Assembly: GCA_019750655.1 (NCBI GenBank)
Contig: JAIEOG010000132.1
Span: 1 to 8,688 of the forward strand
From: a bacterium
Lineage (GTDB): Bacteria > Bdellovibrionota > FAC87 > UBA2466
Reading direction: 5' to 3'
DNA: 8,688 bases
Below are positions 1 through 6,442 of this stretch, piece after piece (the stretch's first letter is position 1; the number at the start of each line of letters is the position of its first letter). The position numbers and the translations under genes are program-made. The notes beneath the pieces were generated by a model. It searched no databases. It saw nothing but the letters and a program-made list of their open reading frames with translations, and had not been told where the DNA came from.

Positions 1-460
1 GAGCGTCCTGAAGTTCGGCGGTTTTGGAAACCTTCAACCGCTTTCCGTTCAAAAAAGCCCCTTGGCCCCGGTGCGCGTAAAACCGCTCCTTCGTAAGCGG
101 TTGGTAAATCAAGCCGGCAAGCGCTTTGCCTTCCCGGTAAACACCGATAGAAACGCAGAACCAAGGAAAACCATGTGCGTAGTTCGTGGTGCCGTCCAAG
201 GGATCGAGAATCCAAACCAAATCACTCGACTTCCCGTGGGTTCCCGTTTCTTCTGTAATTATCGAACTATTCGGGAATTCTCTAAAGATGTTCTTAATTA
301 GGTAGTTTTCGGCATTTTTATCGGCCTCGGTGACGATGCCTGCACCGGCTTTGCGTTCGATATTACGGACTTTTTGGAAGTGCTTCAGTAGAACTCGAGA
401 CGCACCGTCCCCTAGCTCAAATAGGAACTTCTTGAGCTTAGCTTGAGAAAGAGCTTTCAC
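1..460 (-). CDS. Inositol monophosphatase family protein (partial, N-terminal 153 residues)
   Basis: This is a Mg2+-dependent sugar-phosphate phosphatase of the IMPase/SuhB family, which hydrolyses inositol-1-phosphate or related phosphate monoesters in the cytoplasm. The reading frame, translated by hand from the minus strand, shows the family signature: VTEAD at residues 43-47, the metal-binding IITEET at 67-72, the core motif WILDPLDGTTN at 83-93 (metal ligands expected at E70/E71, D86 and D89), and RGQGAFLNGK at 131-140. The C-terminal part, including the last metal-ligand motif (WD.AA), lies beyond the left edge. I chose the GTG start at 460-458: it overlaps the upstream stop as GTGA, and GGAG sits at 470-467 with a 6-nt spacer, the pattern of translational coupling. 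In-window sequence is intact, without frameshift. The natural substrate cannot be read from the sequence; a SuhB-like role in rRNA antitermination is known for E. coli but not shown here. Confidence 0.93.
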   Translation of the reverse strand, partial: MKALSQAKLKKFLFELGDGASRVLLKHFQKVRNIERKAGAGIVTEADKNAENYLIKNIFREFPNSSIITEETGTHGKSSDLVWILDPLDGTTNYAHGFPWFCVSIGVYREGKALAGLIYQPLTKERFYAHRGQGAFLNGKRLKVSKTAELQDA

Positions 461-1032
461 TCTTTGCTCCGGGCTTGCTGCTTTGCGGCTTTGGTTAGCC
501 GTTCAAAATCTCTATCGGCATCCAACTCCGCCTTGGCGCGCAGAGACGCTTCTAGGGCTTGATTGGCCTGGAGCATCTTTTCGTAAACTTTGCGCTGTTG
601 TTTTTCAGTCTCGATCTGCAAGACGGTTTGATCGACTTTGCGTTCAAGATCGGGAAGCGATTCTTTGAGAAAGGTCAGAAACTCCGCATCGTCGACAGAA
701 ACCGTTTTCAAAGGCTCTTTCTTTTCGCGGAAAAAGCAGAGCGTCTTGCGGATAAGCAGATCGATGGGGTTCTGATCGGGCGCCAATGCCGCCGCACTCT
801 GCAAACGCTCGCGGATTGCGATAAGACGAAAAACCCGTTTCGTGAGTGCGCCATCGGAGCGAAGATTAGCTCGTCCGACGCCTTCAAAAAATCCGACGAA
901 AGGCGCGTTGTCTGGCATGAGCTCCGAGCATTCGAGAGGCAGCAGGTAAACGGAATCTCGAGTAGCGCCCCAGCTAGGAGTTAAACTCAGCATCAAGATC
1001 CAGATTGCGTATTTCAAGAGGCCTCCGGCCAT
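457..1032 (-). CDS. Exported coiled-coil protein of unknown function
   Basis: I do not recognise a family. The 191-residue product starts with a signal-peptide-like segment (hydrophobic run about residues 8-18, then TPSWGA, with likely cleavage after G22), so it is probably periplasmic. A mixed segment follows with two cysteines, C35 and C99, which could form a disulfide. From about residue 125 to the end it is highly charged and heptad-like (rich in E, K, R, Q, A and L), suggesting a long helix or coiled coil. The start is uncertain. The ATG at 1032-1030 has only a weak AAGG upstream, which would fall outside the transcript if the predicted promoter is right. A TTG at 1017-1015 has GGAGG at 1026-1022 (4-nt spacer) and would give a more typical Lys-2 signal peptide (186 residues). 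The stop overlaps the IMPase start by 4 nt, so the pair is probably coupled. No enzymatic motif is visible. Confidence 0.7.
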   Translation of the reverse strand: MAGGLLKYAIWILMLSLTPSWGATRDSVYLLPLECSELMPDNAPFVGFFEGVGRANLRSDGALTKRVFRLIAIRERLQSAAALAPDQNPIDLLIRKTLCFFREKKEPLKTVSVDDAEFLTFLKESLPDLERKVDQTVLQIETEKQQRKVYEKMLQANQALEASLRAKAELDADRDFERLTKAAKQQARSKE

Positions 1033-1077
1033 TGTCAGTTAGGCCTTAAGACTATAGTCTAAAGCCCAGGATATCAA
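1032..1077. promoter_or_regulatory. Symmetric divergent promoter with shared -10 palindrome
   Basis: The perfect palindrome AGACTATAGTCT lies at 1049-1060, within a 20-nt near-palindrome (1045-1064) that has one mismatched pair. It contains TATAGT, a 5/6 match to the sigma70 -10 box, on both strands: 1053-1058 on plus and 1056-1051 on minus. On plus, TTGTCA at 1032-1037 is a 5/6 match to the -35 box, 15 bp upstream. On minus, TTGATA at 1077-1072 is also a 5/6 match, also 15 bp upstream. The two half-promoters are therefore mirror images around 1054.5. They would serve the exported-protein/IMPase pair (minus) and the 1091 gene (plus). The 15-bp spacers are shorter than the usual 16-18, which lowers confidence. 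The palindrome could instead be a repressor operator. Confidence 0.5.
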
Positions 1078-1090
1078 CGGGGGGTGGCTA

Positions 1091-2359
1091 GTGGCATTCG
1101 ACGAATTTCGCTGTGCCGTTGTGGGCAATGAGCCCGCGGGCCTTTGGATGCTCTCGGCCTTGCGCAAAGCGCTTGAAGAGCGCGGCGAATCCGGCTCTTT
1201 CGCGTGGGTTTCTTCCGCGCAACCACAGCAATCGCTGCTCTTTCCCTCGGCGCTCGCCCAGAGTTTTGGCCTGCCGGCCGGCGTGAGCTTTAGCCCCGAG
1301 ATTCTTTCACCCGACAATTCCTTACGTTGGACGGACGAGTGCGTTGCGCGTTTCGTGACAGTCCCGGCAGCTCCGAAGGAGCAAACAGCCCTGGATGCTT
1401 TCTTGCGACCGGCCAAAGAAGCCAAGCAGGCGATGGCTTGCGCGCTCACAGCGCACCCGCAATGGCTGGCTTACGCCCAGGGGCTCTGGAAAGGTCTTGG
1501 GCGCAGCAGCCGGCTCAGTGCTGAAACGCTCGTCCATTACAGTCGCTACTTCACGCAGCTACAAAGCTGGAACCCTTATGCAGCTCACGTAAGCGATCTG
1601 CACTCTTTCGCATTCAACGAATTTGAAAATCCGGTGGAATCCTTTTCGGTGCAGAACCAGCGGCTCACACTGCGTTTCCGAGATCAGACAGAAATCACCA
1701 GCCGCCATTGGATCTTCAACCTCGATAGCCGCAGCCTCAAATCATTGCTAGCGGGTTGTCCGGGGCTTGCACAAGCGCTGGGAATTGGCCGCGACCCGTT
1801 GACGTACCACGCGCTTTACCCGTTTGAGATCGACGCACGTCCGGAGACGGTGCCTGCGCCGGTACTTCCTTGGTCCGTGTATTTCGACCACACGCTCATC
1901 CCCGATCCGATGTCGGAAATCTGGCCCTTTAGCTTGGAAACCGATGCACAACACAAGCGCCTGACATTTTGGGCGACAGCCCCCGCAGAAGCGGGACTCG
2001 AAGCGATTTCGGAGCAAGGGAGCCAGGCGCTCGCGCGGGCCTACCGCCTCTTCCCGTTTTTAGAAAAGGGGCTGGTGGCTCTGCCTTACGCCTTGGGCAT
2101 GGACACCTGCCACACACCGGAACAGCGGCGTGCTACCAGCGATTTTCTGCAATGCCGGTCGCGCGAGGTCTATACGCATACCGCCTTACGATCGGAAACG
2201 CGGACTCCGTTGGCTAGTTGGCTTTCGCCGCAGATCGGCTGCCATCTGCCGTACCCGATCGGCCCTCTCCTGGAGGCCAAAGCCATCGTGGCCAAGCTTG
2301 TAGGCCGTAAGAAACCCCTTCCGCTAGAGTCCGCTTCTGTAAATACCAGCAACCCTTGA
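1091..2359 (+). CDS. Putative FAD/NAD(P)-binding oxidoreductase-like protein with degenerate nucleotide-binding motif
   Basis: The 422-residue product opens with a beta-strand/glycine turn/helix resembling the Rossmann fold of flavin-dependent oxidoreductases: CAVVGNEPAGLWML at residues 8-21. It lines up with the usual VVGAGPAGL pattern, but the middle glycine of GxGxxG is replaced by E14. The C-terminal part (about 385-412: SPQIGCHLPYPIGPLLEAKA) resembles the terminal region of amine-oxidase/phytoene-desaturase-like flavoproteins, where a final motif touches the flavin before the last helix. The middle has no motif I can name. There is no signal peptide or membrane segment, so it is probably cytoplasmic. 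The start is GTG at 1091, with a G-rich Shine-Dalgarno (GGGGGGTGG, 1079-1087). It is expressed from the divergent promoter and followed by a terminator-like hairpin, so it is probably monocistronic. Whether it binds a cofactor or has lost catalysis is open; the fold assignment is an inference. Confidence 0.72.
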   Translation: MAFDEFRCAVVGNEPAGLWMLSALRKALEERGESGSFAWVSSAQPQQSLLFPSALAQSFGLPAGVSFSPEILSPDNSLRWTDECVARFVTVPAAPKEQTALDAFLRPAKEAKQAMACALTAHPQWLAYAQGLWKGLGRSSRLSAETLVHYSRYFTQLQSWNPYAAHVSDLHSFAFNEFENPVESFSVQNQRLTLRFRDQTEITSRHWIFNLDSRSLKSLLAGCPGLAQALGIGRDPLTYHALYPFEIDARPETVPAPVLPWSVYFDHTLIPDPMSEIWPFSLETDAQHKRLTFWATAPAEAGLEAISEQGSQALARAYRLFPFLEKGLVALPYALGMDTCHTPEQRRATSDFLQCRSREVYTHTALRSETRTPLASWLSPQIGCHLPYPIGPLLEAKAIVAKLVGRKKPLPLESASVNTSNP

Positions 2360-2362
2360 TGG

Positions 2363-2396
2363 AAGGTCCCGGTTTCGCTAAGCTCGGGATCTTTTC
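2363..2396 (+). terminator. Terminator-like hairpin between the 1091 gene and argS
   Basis: AAGGTCCCG at 2363-2371 pairs with CGGGATCTT at 2385-2393 (9 bp with one G-U wobble), with a 13-nt loop. The 3' arm runs into CTTTTCT, a short interrupted T tract. It starts 4 nt after the upstream stop codon and ends just before the argS Shine-Dalgarno. The short T tract and large loop make it a modest intrinsic terminator; it could also act as a leader structure in front of argS. Confidence 0.45.
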
Positions 2397-2411
2397 TAAA
2401 GGGAACCGTAA

Positions 2412-4142
2412 ATGCCGTTTTCTGATATTCGAACCCAGCTAGCAGGCGAGATCGCGCGCCTGTGGAACCACCCCGAAATCACCCCCGAGTGGGTCGATCA
2501 GGAATTCAGCTTTCCGCCCAATCCGCAGATGGGGCACTTGGCGTTGCCGTGCTTCAAGGTTGCCAAGGTCTTGCGTCGCCCGACGAACGAGCTCGCAGCC
2601 GAACTGGTAAAGACTTTCACCCGTGATGGACTCACGGTCAGTGCGGCAGGCCCGTATGCCAATTTCCGCTGGGCGGTTGGGCCGCTCTACGAAGGCATCT
2701 GCCAGCGAGTTTTCGCTGAGAAGGATCGCTACGGCGGAGATAGCTCCGGCGCCGGCAAACGAGTGCTCATTGAATTCTGCTCTCCGAACATCGCAAAGAA
2801 ACTCGGTGTCCAACACATCCGCACCACACTCATCGGAAATGTGCTCGCGAATATCTATGAAGCCTTGGGTTACCCTACCGATCGCATGAACTTTGTAGGC
2901 GATTGGGGCAGCCAGTTCGCACGCCTGCTCGCAGCTGTGGAGCTCTGGGGAGACGCTTCCGTCCTGTCGTCGACAGAACTCTCCAAAGTAATGGATCACC
3001 TTTTCGAGCTGTACGTGAAATTCCACCAAGCGGCCGAGCAGGATCCAAGCTATCTGGAGCGCGCTTCGAAATGTTTGCAGCTCTTAGAAGAAGGCGACGC
3101 AAAAACCACCGCGCTTTGGAAAAAGATCCGCGACCTAAGTCTCGCAGCAGCAGAGCGCACGCTCGATCGCCTGCAGGTGCGGTTCAACATCGTCGAGGGT
3201 GAAAGCCACTACATCCCCGAGATCCAAAAGACGCTGGAAGAGGTAAAGTCCAAAGCAGAAGCTCGCTTGAGCGAGGGCGCTTGGATTGTCGATGTGGAAG
3301 GGCTCCAAACTCCCGCACTTATCCAGAAGAAAGACGGAACGACGCTCTACCTCACGCGCGACATCGCCGCAGCAGTCGATCGCCACAAGCGTTTTGGCTT
3401 TCATAAGATGTACTATGTCGTCTCCGAACAGCAAAAACTGCACTTTCAATTGCTTTTTGGTGTGCTGAAGAAGATGGGGCACTCCTGGGCAGATAAGTGC
3501 GAGCATCTTTCGTTTGGGACGGTGCTCTTTGGCGCCGAGAAAATGTCTACGCGCGAAGGCCGCGTGATTTTCCTCGACTCTTTGCTCGACGAAGCGCGCG
3601 AGAGAGCCTTGGTGGAATGTTCCAATAAGAACCCGGCGCTCGAGAACAAGGGCGAAGTGGCAGAAATGGTCGGTACGGGAGCCGTGATCTTCGGCGACCT
3701 GTCTGTGAATCGCCAGCGCGATATTGAATTTAACTGGGAACATGTTCTCGCGTTTGACGGCGAGACAGGGCCATATATCCAGTATTCGCTGGTGCGTTGC
3801 CAGTCGCTTCTGCAAAAAGCGCGCGACAAAGGCCTCGCGACCACTCTGGAGAAAGCGCCCGCGGGGTATGTCTTTGCCGAGGAAGAAGAAGCGCTCACGC
3901 TCGTCCTAGGGCGGCTGCGTGCCACGTTGCACACCTGCGTACGAGACAACGACCCTGTGCACCTGACCCGCTACTTGGTCGATCTCGCGCGAGCCTTGAA
4001 TAAGTTCTATTACCAATTGCCCGTGCTCCAAGCGACTGATCCGGTCCAGTGCGCCCTGAGACTCAGCCTAGTAGAAGCCACCCGGCAGACGCTAGCCAAT
4101 GGGCTAAAACTTCTCGGGATGGGTTGTCCCAAGGAAATGTGA
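2412..4142 (+). CDS. argS: Arginyl-tRNA synthetase
   Basis: This class I aminoacyl-tRNA synthetase charges tRNA-Arg with arginine using ATP. The 576-residue length is normal for the family. Visible parts, in order, are: the N-terminal Add1-type domain (about 1-95, with NPQMGHLALPCF at 37-48), the catalytic Rossmann domain opening with FCSPNIAKK at 122-130, FVGDWGSQF at 161-169, DGTTLYLTRDIA at 308-319, the KMSKS-equivalent KMSTREGR at 377-384, DGETGPYIQYS at 449-459, and a helical DALR anticodon-binding domain to the C-terminus (LLGMGCPKEM). Oddly, the HIGH motif, normally H-[V/A]-G-H in this enzyme, reads G-V-Q-H at 132-135, keeping only the second histidine. ATG at 2412 follows AAAGGGA (2398-2404). 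The next gene begins directly after the stop codon, so argS heads an operon with two LPS-core glycosyltransferase genes. Confidence 0.97.
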   Translation: MPFSDIRTQLAGEIARLWNHPEITPEWVDQEFSFPPNPQMGHLALPCFKVAKVLRRPTNELAAELVKTFTRDGLTVSAAGPYANFRWAVGPLYEGICQRVFAEKDRYGGDSSGAGKRVLIEFCSPNIAKKLGVQHIRTTLIGNVLANIYEALGYPTDRMNFVGDWGSQFARLLAAVELWGDASVLSSTELSKVMDHLFELYVKFHQAAEQDPSYLERASKCLQLLEEGDAKTTALWKKIRDLSLAAAERTLDRLQVRFNIVEGESHYIPEIQKTLEEVKSKAEARLSEGAWIVDVEGLQTPALIQKKDGTTLYLTRDIAAAVDRHKRFGFHKMYYVVSEQQKLHFQLLFGVLKKMGHSWADKCEHLSFGTVLFGAEKMSTREGRVIFLDSLLDEARERALVECSNKNPALENKGEVAEMVGTGAVIFGDLSVNRQRDIEFNWEHVLAFDGETGPYIQYSLVRCQSLLQKARDKGLATTLEKAPAGYVFAEEEEALTLVLGRLRATLHTCVRDNDPVHLTRYLVDLARALNKFYYQLPVLQATDPVQCALRLSLVEATRQTLANGLKLLGMGCPKEM

Positions 4143-5174
4143 GTGCGCGCAGCCCCTAAGAAGATTCTGGTTCTGCGCTTTAGTAGCTTAGGCGATATCG
4201 TCATGGCCACGGCCATGATTCGGTGTCTACGAACCCAATTTCCCGATGCGCGAATAGACTTTCTAGTACGATCGGATTTCCAGGATCTCATCCGCTTCAA
4301 CCCGCACCTAACGCATGCTTGGGGTTTGCCACGGCATTCAGGATGGCGTGGGTTACGCGGGTTGTTGCGCGACATCAACGCGGTTGATTATGACTTGGTT
4401 TACGACGCCCACCGCTCACTCCGCACTCGCCTATTGATGCCTTGGGTGCGCAGTAAGCACAAAGCGTACTTCAGCAAGCAGTACCTACGCCGCGCGCTTT
4501 TGATGACCTTCAAACTTCCGTTGGTTTCCAAACGGCGTTTTTTAGAACGCTTTGTCGATCCCCTAGCTCCTTGGGGGGTTCTCTACGATGGCGCAGGCCC
4601 GGAGTTCCATGTTGATGACGCGTCCGAATCGTCCGCGCTAGCTAAGACAGGCCTTGTAGCCGATGGCACTCAACGGGTTGCGATCGTTCCGTCCGCACAA
4701 TGGAACGGCAAGCGCTGGCCCCCTGAGCGTTTCCGAGAGTTAATCGAAAAGCTCCTTGCGAAAACGGCTTACCAGCTCGTGGTGTTCGGAGGCCCTTCGG
4801 ATACGTTTTGCCAGGAACTCACTCGCGGACTCGATCCCACGCGTGTCATTAACACCCAAGGCAAACTCGGACTTCTCGAATCCGGCGCGCTACTGAAGCA
4901 CTGCCGATTCACCATCGCAAATGATACGGGTCTAATGCACCTAGCCGATGCGCTGGGTGTTCCCAGTATCCTGATCTTTGGGCCCACAAGCGGTGAAATG
5001 GGTTGCCTACCTTTTCACCCAAAGTCCCGGATCGTCGAGAACACGCTTTGGTGCCGGCCCTGCTCCAAAAATGGGCAGGCCCCCTGCATCCGTTCGCGCC
5101 GGTGGTGCCTGGATTTGACGACGAGCGATCGCGTGCTCGCAGAAGCGCTTGCCCTCGGGCAGGAAACCACATGA
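4143..5174 (+). CDS. Glycosyltransferase family 9 (heptosyltransferase-type)
   Basis: This is a GT-B fold glycosyltransferase of the ADP-heptose:LPS heptosyltransferase family, expected to add a sugar to the LPS inner core at the cytoplasmic face of the inner membrane. The evidence is ILVLRFSSLGDIVMATAMIR at residues 8-27 (the N-terminal acceptor-domain signature), LVFGG-type strand VVFGGPSD at 213-220, and the donor-binding ANDTGLMHLADALGVP at 259-274 followed by IFGPTSGE at 278-285. Cysteines at 304, 307, 315 and 322 form a C-terminal cluster typical of many GT9 proteins. The 343-residue length is normal. The GTG start sits immediately after the argS stop (ATGTGAGTG), with AAGGA about 8 nt upstream inside argS; the 3' end overlaps kdtA by ATGA. 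Both contacts imply translational coupling. The neighbouring Kdo transferase supports a core role; whether it is heptosyltransferase I, II or another sugar transferase cannot be decided. Confidence 0.93.
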   Translation: MRAAPKKILVLRFSSLGDIVMATAMIRCLRTQFPDARIDFLVRSDFQDLIRFNPHLTHAWGLPRHSGWRGLRGLLRDINAVDYDLVYDAHRSLRTRLLMPWVRSKHKAYFSKQYLRRALLMTFKLPLVSKRRFLERFVDPLAPWGVLYDGAGPEFHVDDASESSALAKTGLVADGTQRVAIVPSAQWNGKRWPPERFRELIEKLLAKTAYQLVVFGGPSDTFCQELTRGLDPTRVINTQGKLGLLESGALLKHCRFTIANDTGLMHLADALGVPSILIFGPTSGEMGCLPFHPKSRIVENTLWCRPCSKNGQAPCIRSRRWCLDLTTSDRVLAEALALGQETT

Positions 5175-6442
5175 AGTGGGCTTGGCGAGTTATTTACCCG
5201 TTCTTTTTTCTAGCCGTCTGTGCGGCCGCTCTCGTAATCCCAAAAGTGCGCCAAGGCCTGCTCGGCCGCCGAGGGCTTAAAGCCCGCGCCCGCGACTTCG
5301 GAGCCAAACACCCAGGTGCGTGGTGGTTTCATTTTGCCTCCAGCGGAGAGTTTGAACAGGCGCTGCCGATAGTCGAAGAACTCCGCCGGCGTTCTGCGGA
5401 AGCCCCCATTTTTCTAACCTGTTTTTCACCCAGCGGACGCAAAGCCATCTTGCTTGAGCAAAGCCGCAGAGAAAAAACAGGGCTAAGTATCCCGTGGACT
5501 GCTTGGGATTATCTTCCTCTGGATTTTCCGTGGGCGGTGAAGGGCTTTCTGAAGGGGTTGCGGCCCCGCGCTGCGGTATTTCTAAACCGAGAGTTCTGGC
5601 CAGAAATGCTCACGGGGCTAGGCCAGCAAAACATCCCGACCGTTTTCTTGTCCGTTTTTGTGCCTCAGGGAACGGCCCGGACATTCGGGTATTTCGAACC
5701 CTGGCTGAAACAGGCCACACTTTTCGCGACTGTCGACGAACTTAGCGCCCAGCGCTTTGCTTTTGTGCCCTCACATAACCGTGCCGTCCTCGGCGACCCT
5801 CGCATCGATCGTGTGCTTGCCCGCCGCGCCCGAACGGAGCAATCGCCTCGCTCCGTCCACCTCCCACGCCCGCTCTTTGTGGGCGCTAGCCTTTGGCAGC
5901 AAGACTTCGAAGCCCTCAAACCAGGGCTGTTGGATCTCGTGGCGGCCCAGTGGTCGGTGGTGCTTGTCCCACACGAGCCTAAGGAAGGCTTTTTGAGGAT
6001 CCTAGAAGCCTGGGCTCAGGAGCAAGGGCTGAAGTGCGAGCGCTGGTCGCGCCGTTCTTCGGATCCAGCCGATATTTTTCTAGTCGACAGCGTGGGGTGG
6101 CTCGCGGAGCTTTACCGCGAGGCCGATCTCGCTTTTGTCGGCGGAAGCTTCGTCGCGCGTGTGCACAATGTCTTAGAACCCGCGGTTTACGGCGTTCCCG
6201 TTTTAGTGGGCCCACACCACCACAACTCACTCGAAGCTACGGAGATGGCTTCCCTTCAAAACGGAGGGGTCACGCGGGTTTCGAATGCCGCAGATTTTTC
6301 CGCGACCGTTAAGCGCCTGATTCAAAATGCGCGGGACCGCAAAGGGCGCGGGCAAGCGGCTTTGGATTATGTGCAAAGCCGCAAAGGCGCGGCCCTCCGC
6401 TGCGCCGACCGCCTGCTGCGCTTACCAATCAGCCCCAATTAA
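5171..6442 (+). CDS. kdtA: 3-deoxy-D-manno-octulosonic acid (Kdo) transferase
   Basis: This enzyme (also called WaaA) transfers Kdo from CMP-Kdo to the lipid A precursor, the first step of LPS core assembly at the cytoplasmic side of the inner membrane. The 423-residue length is typical. An N-terminal membrane anchor covers about residues 6-24. HFASSGEFEQALP at 54-66 carries the expected catalytic glutamate (E60) in the GE motif. REFWPEM at 140-146 matches the usual TELWPN segment, GDPRID at 208-213 replaces GNxKFD, VDSVGWLAELYREADLAFVGG at 305-325 is the family donor-site region, and HNVLEPA at 332-338 matches HNPLEPA. I chose ATG at 5171, which overlaps the GT9 stop (ATGA) and places the membrane anchor at the N-terminus; the frame is open further upstream to about 5003, but that stretch lies inside the GT9 gene. 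How many Kdo residues it adds cannot be inferred. The 3' end overlaps the convergent porin-like gene by 21 nt. Confidence 0.94.
   Translation: MKWAWRVIYPFFFLAVCAAALVIPKVRQGLLGRRGLKARARDFGAKHPGAWWFHFASSGEFEQALPIVEELRRRSAEAPIFLTCFSPSGRKAILLEQSRREKTGLSIPWTAWDYLPLDFPWAVKGFLKGLRPRAAVFLNREFWPEMLTGLGQQNIPTVFLSVFVPQGTARTFGYFEPWLKQATLFATVDELSAQRFAFVPSHNRAVLGDPRIDRVLARRARTEQSPRSVHLPRPLFVGASLWQQDFEALKPGLLDLVAAQWSVVLVPHEPKEGFLRILEAWAQEQGLKCERWSRRSSDPADIFLVDSVGWLAELYREADLAFVGGSFVARVHNVLEPAVYGVPVLVGPHHHNSLEATEMASLQNGGVTRVSNAADFSATVKRLIQNARDRKGRGQAALDYVQSRKGAALRCADRLLRLPISPN

Noticed and set aside
62..301. 79-codon plus-strand ORF at the left end
   Set aside because: It is antisense to the IMPase gene, whose minus-strand frame carries clear family motifs.
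559..984. 141-codon plus-strand ORF
   Set aside because: Antisense to the exported coiled-coil protein gene, which has a signal peptide and a coupled stop/start junction with the next gene.
2356..2384. Possible argS promoter (TTGATG, 17 bp, TAAGCT)
   Set aside because: Only 4/6 and 3/6 matches, and it overlaps the hairpin and the preceding stop codon; too weak to list as a feature.
3135..3815. 226-codon minus-strand ORF, and another of 196 codons at 2439-3029
   Set aside because: Both lie entirely antisense to argS, whose frame is intact and recognisable; the peptides match no family I know.
5003..5170. N-terminal extension of kdtA by 56 codons
   Set aside because: It lies within the GT9 gene; the ATG at 5171 gives the normal length, an N-terminal membrane anchor and an ATGA overlap with the preceding stop.
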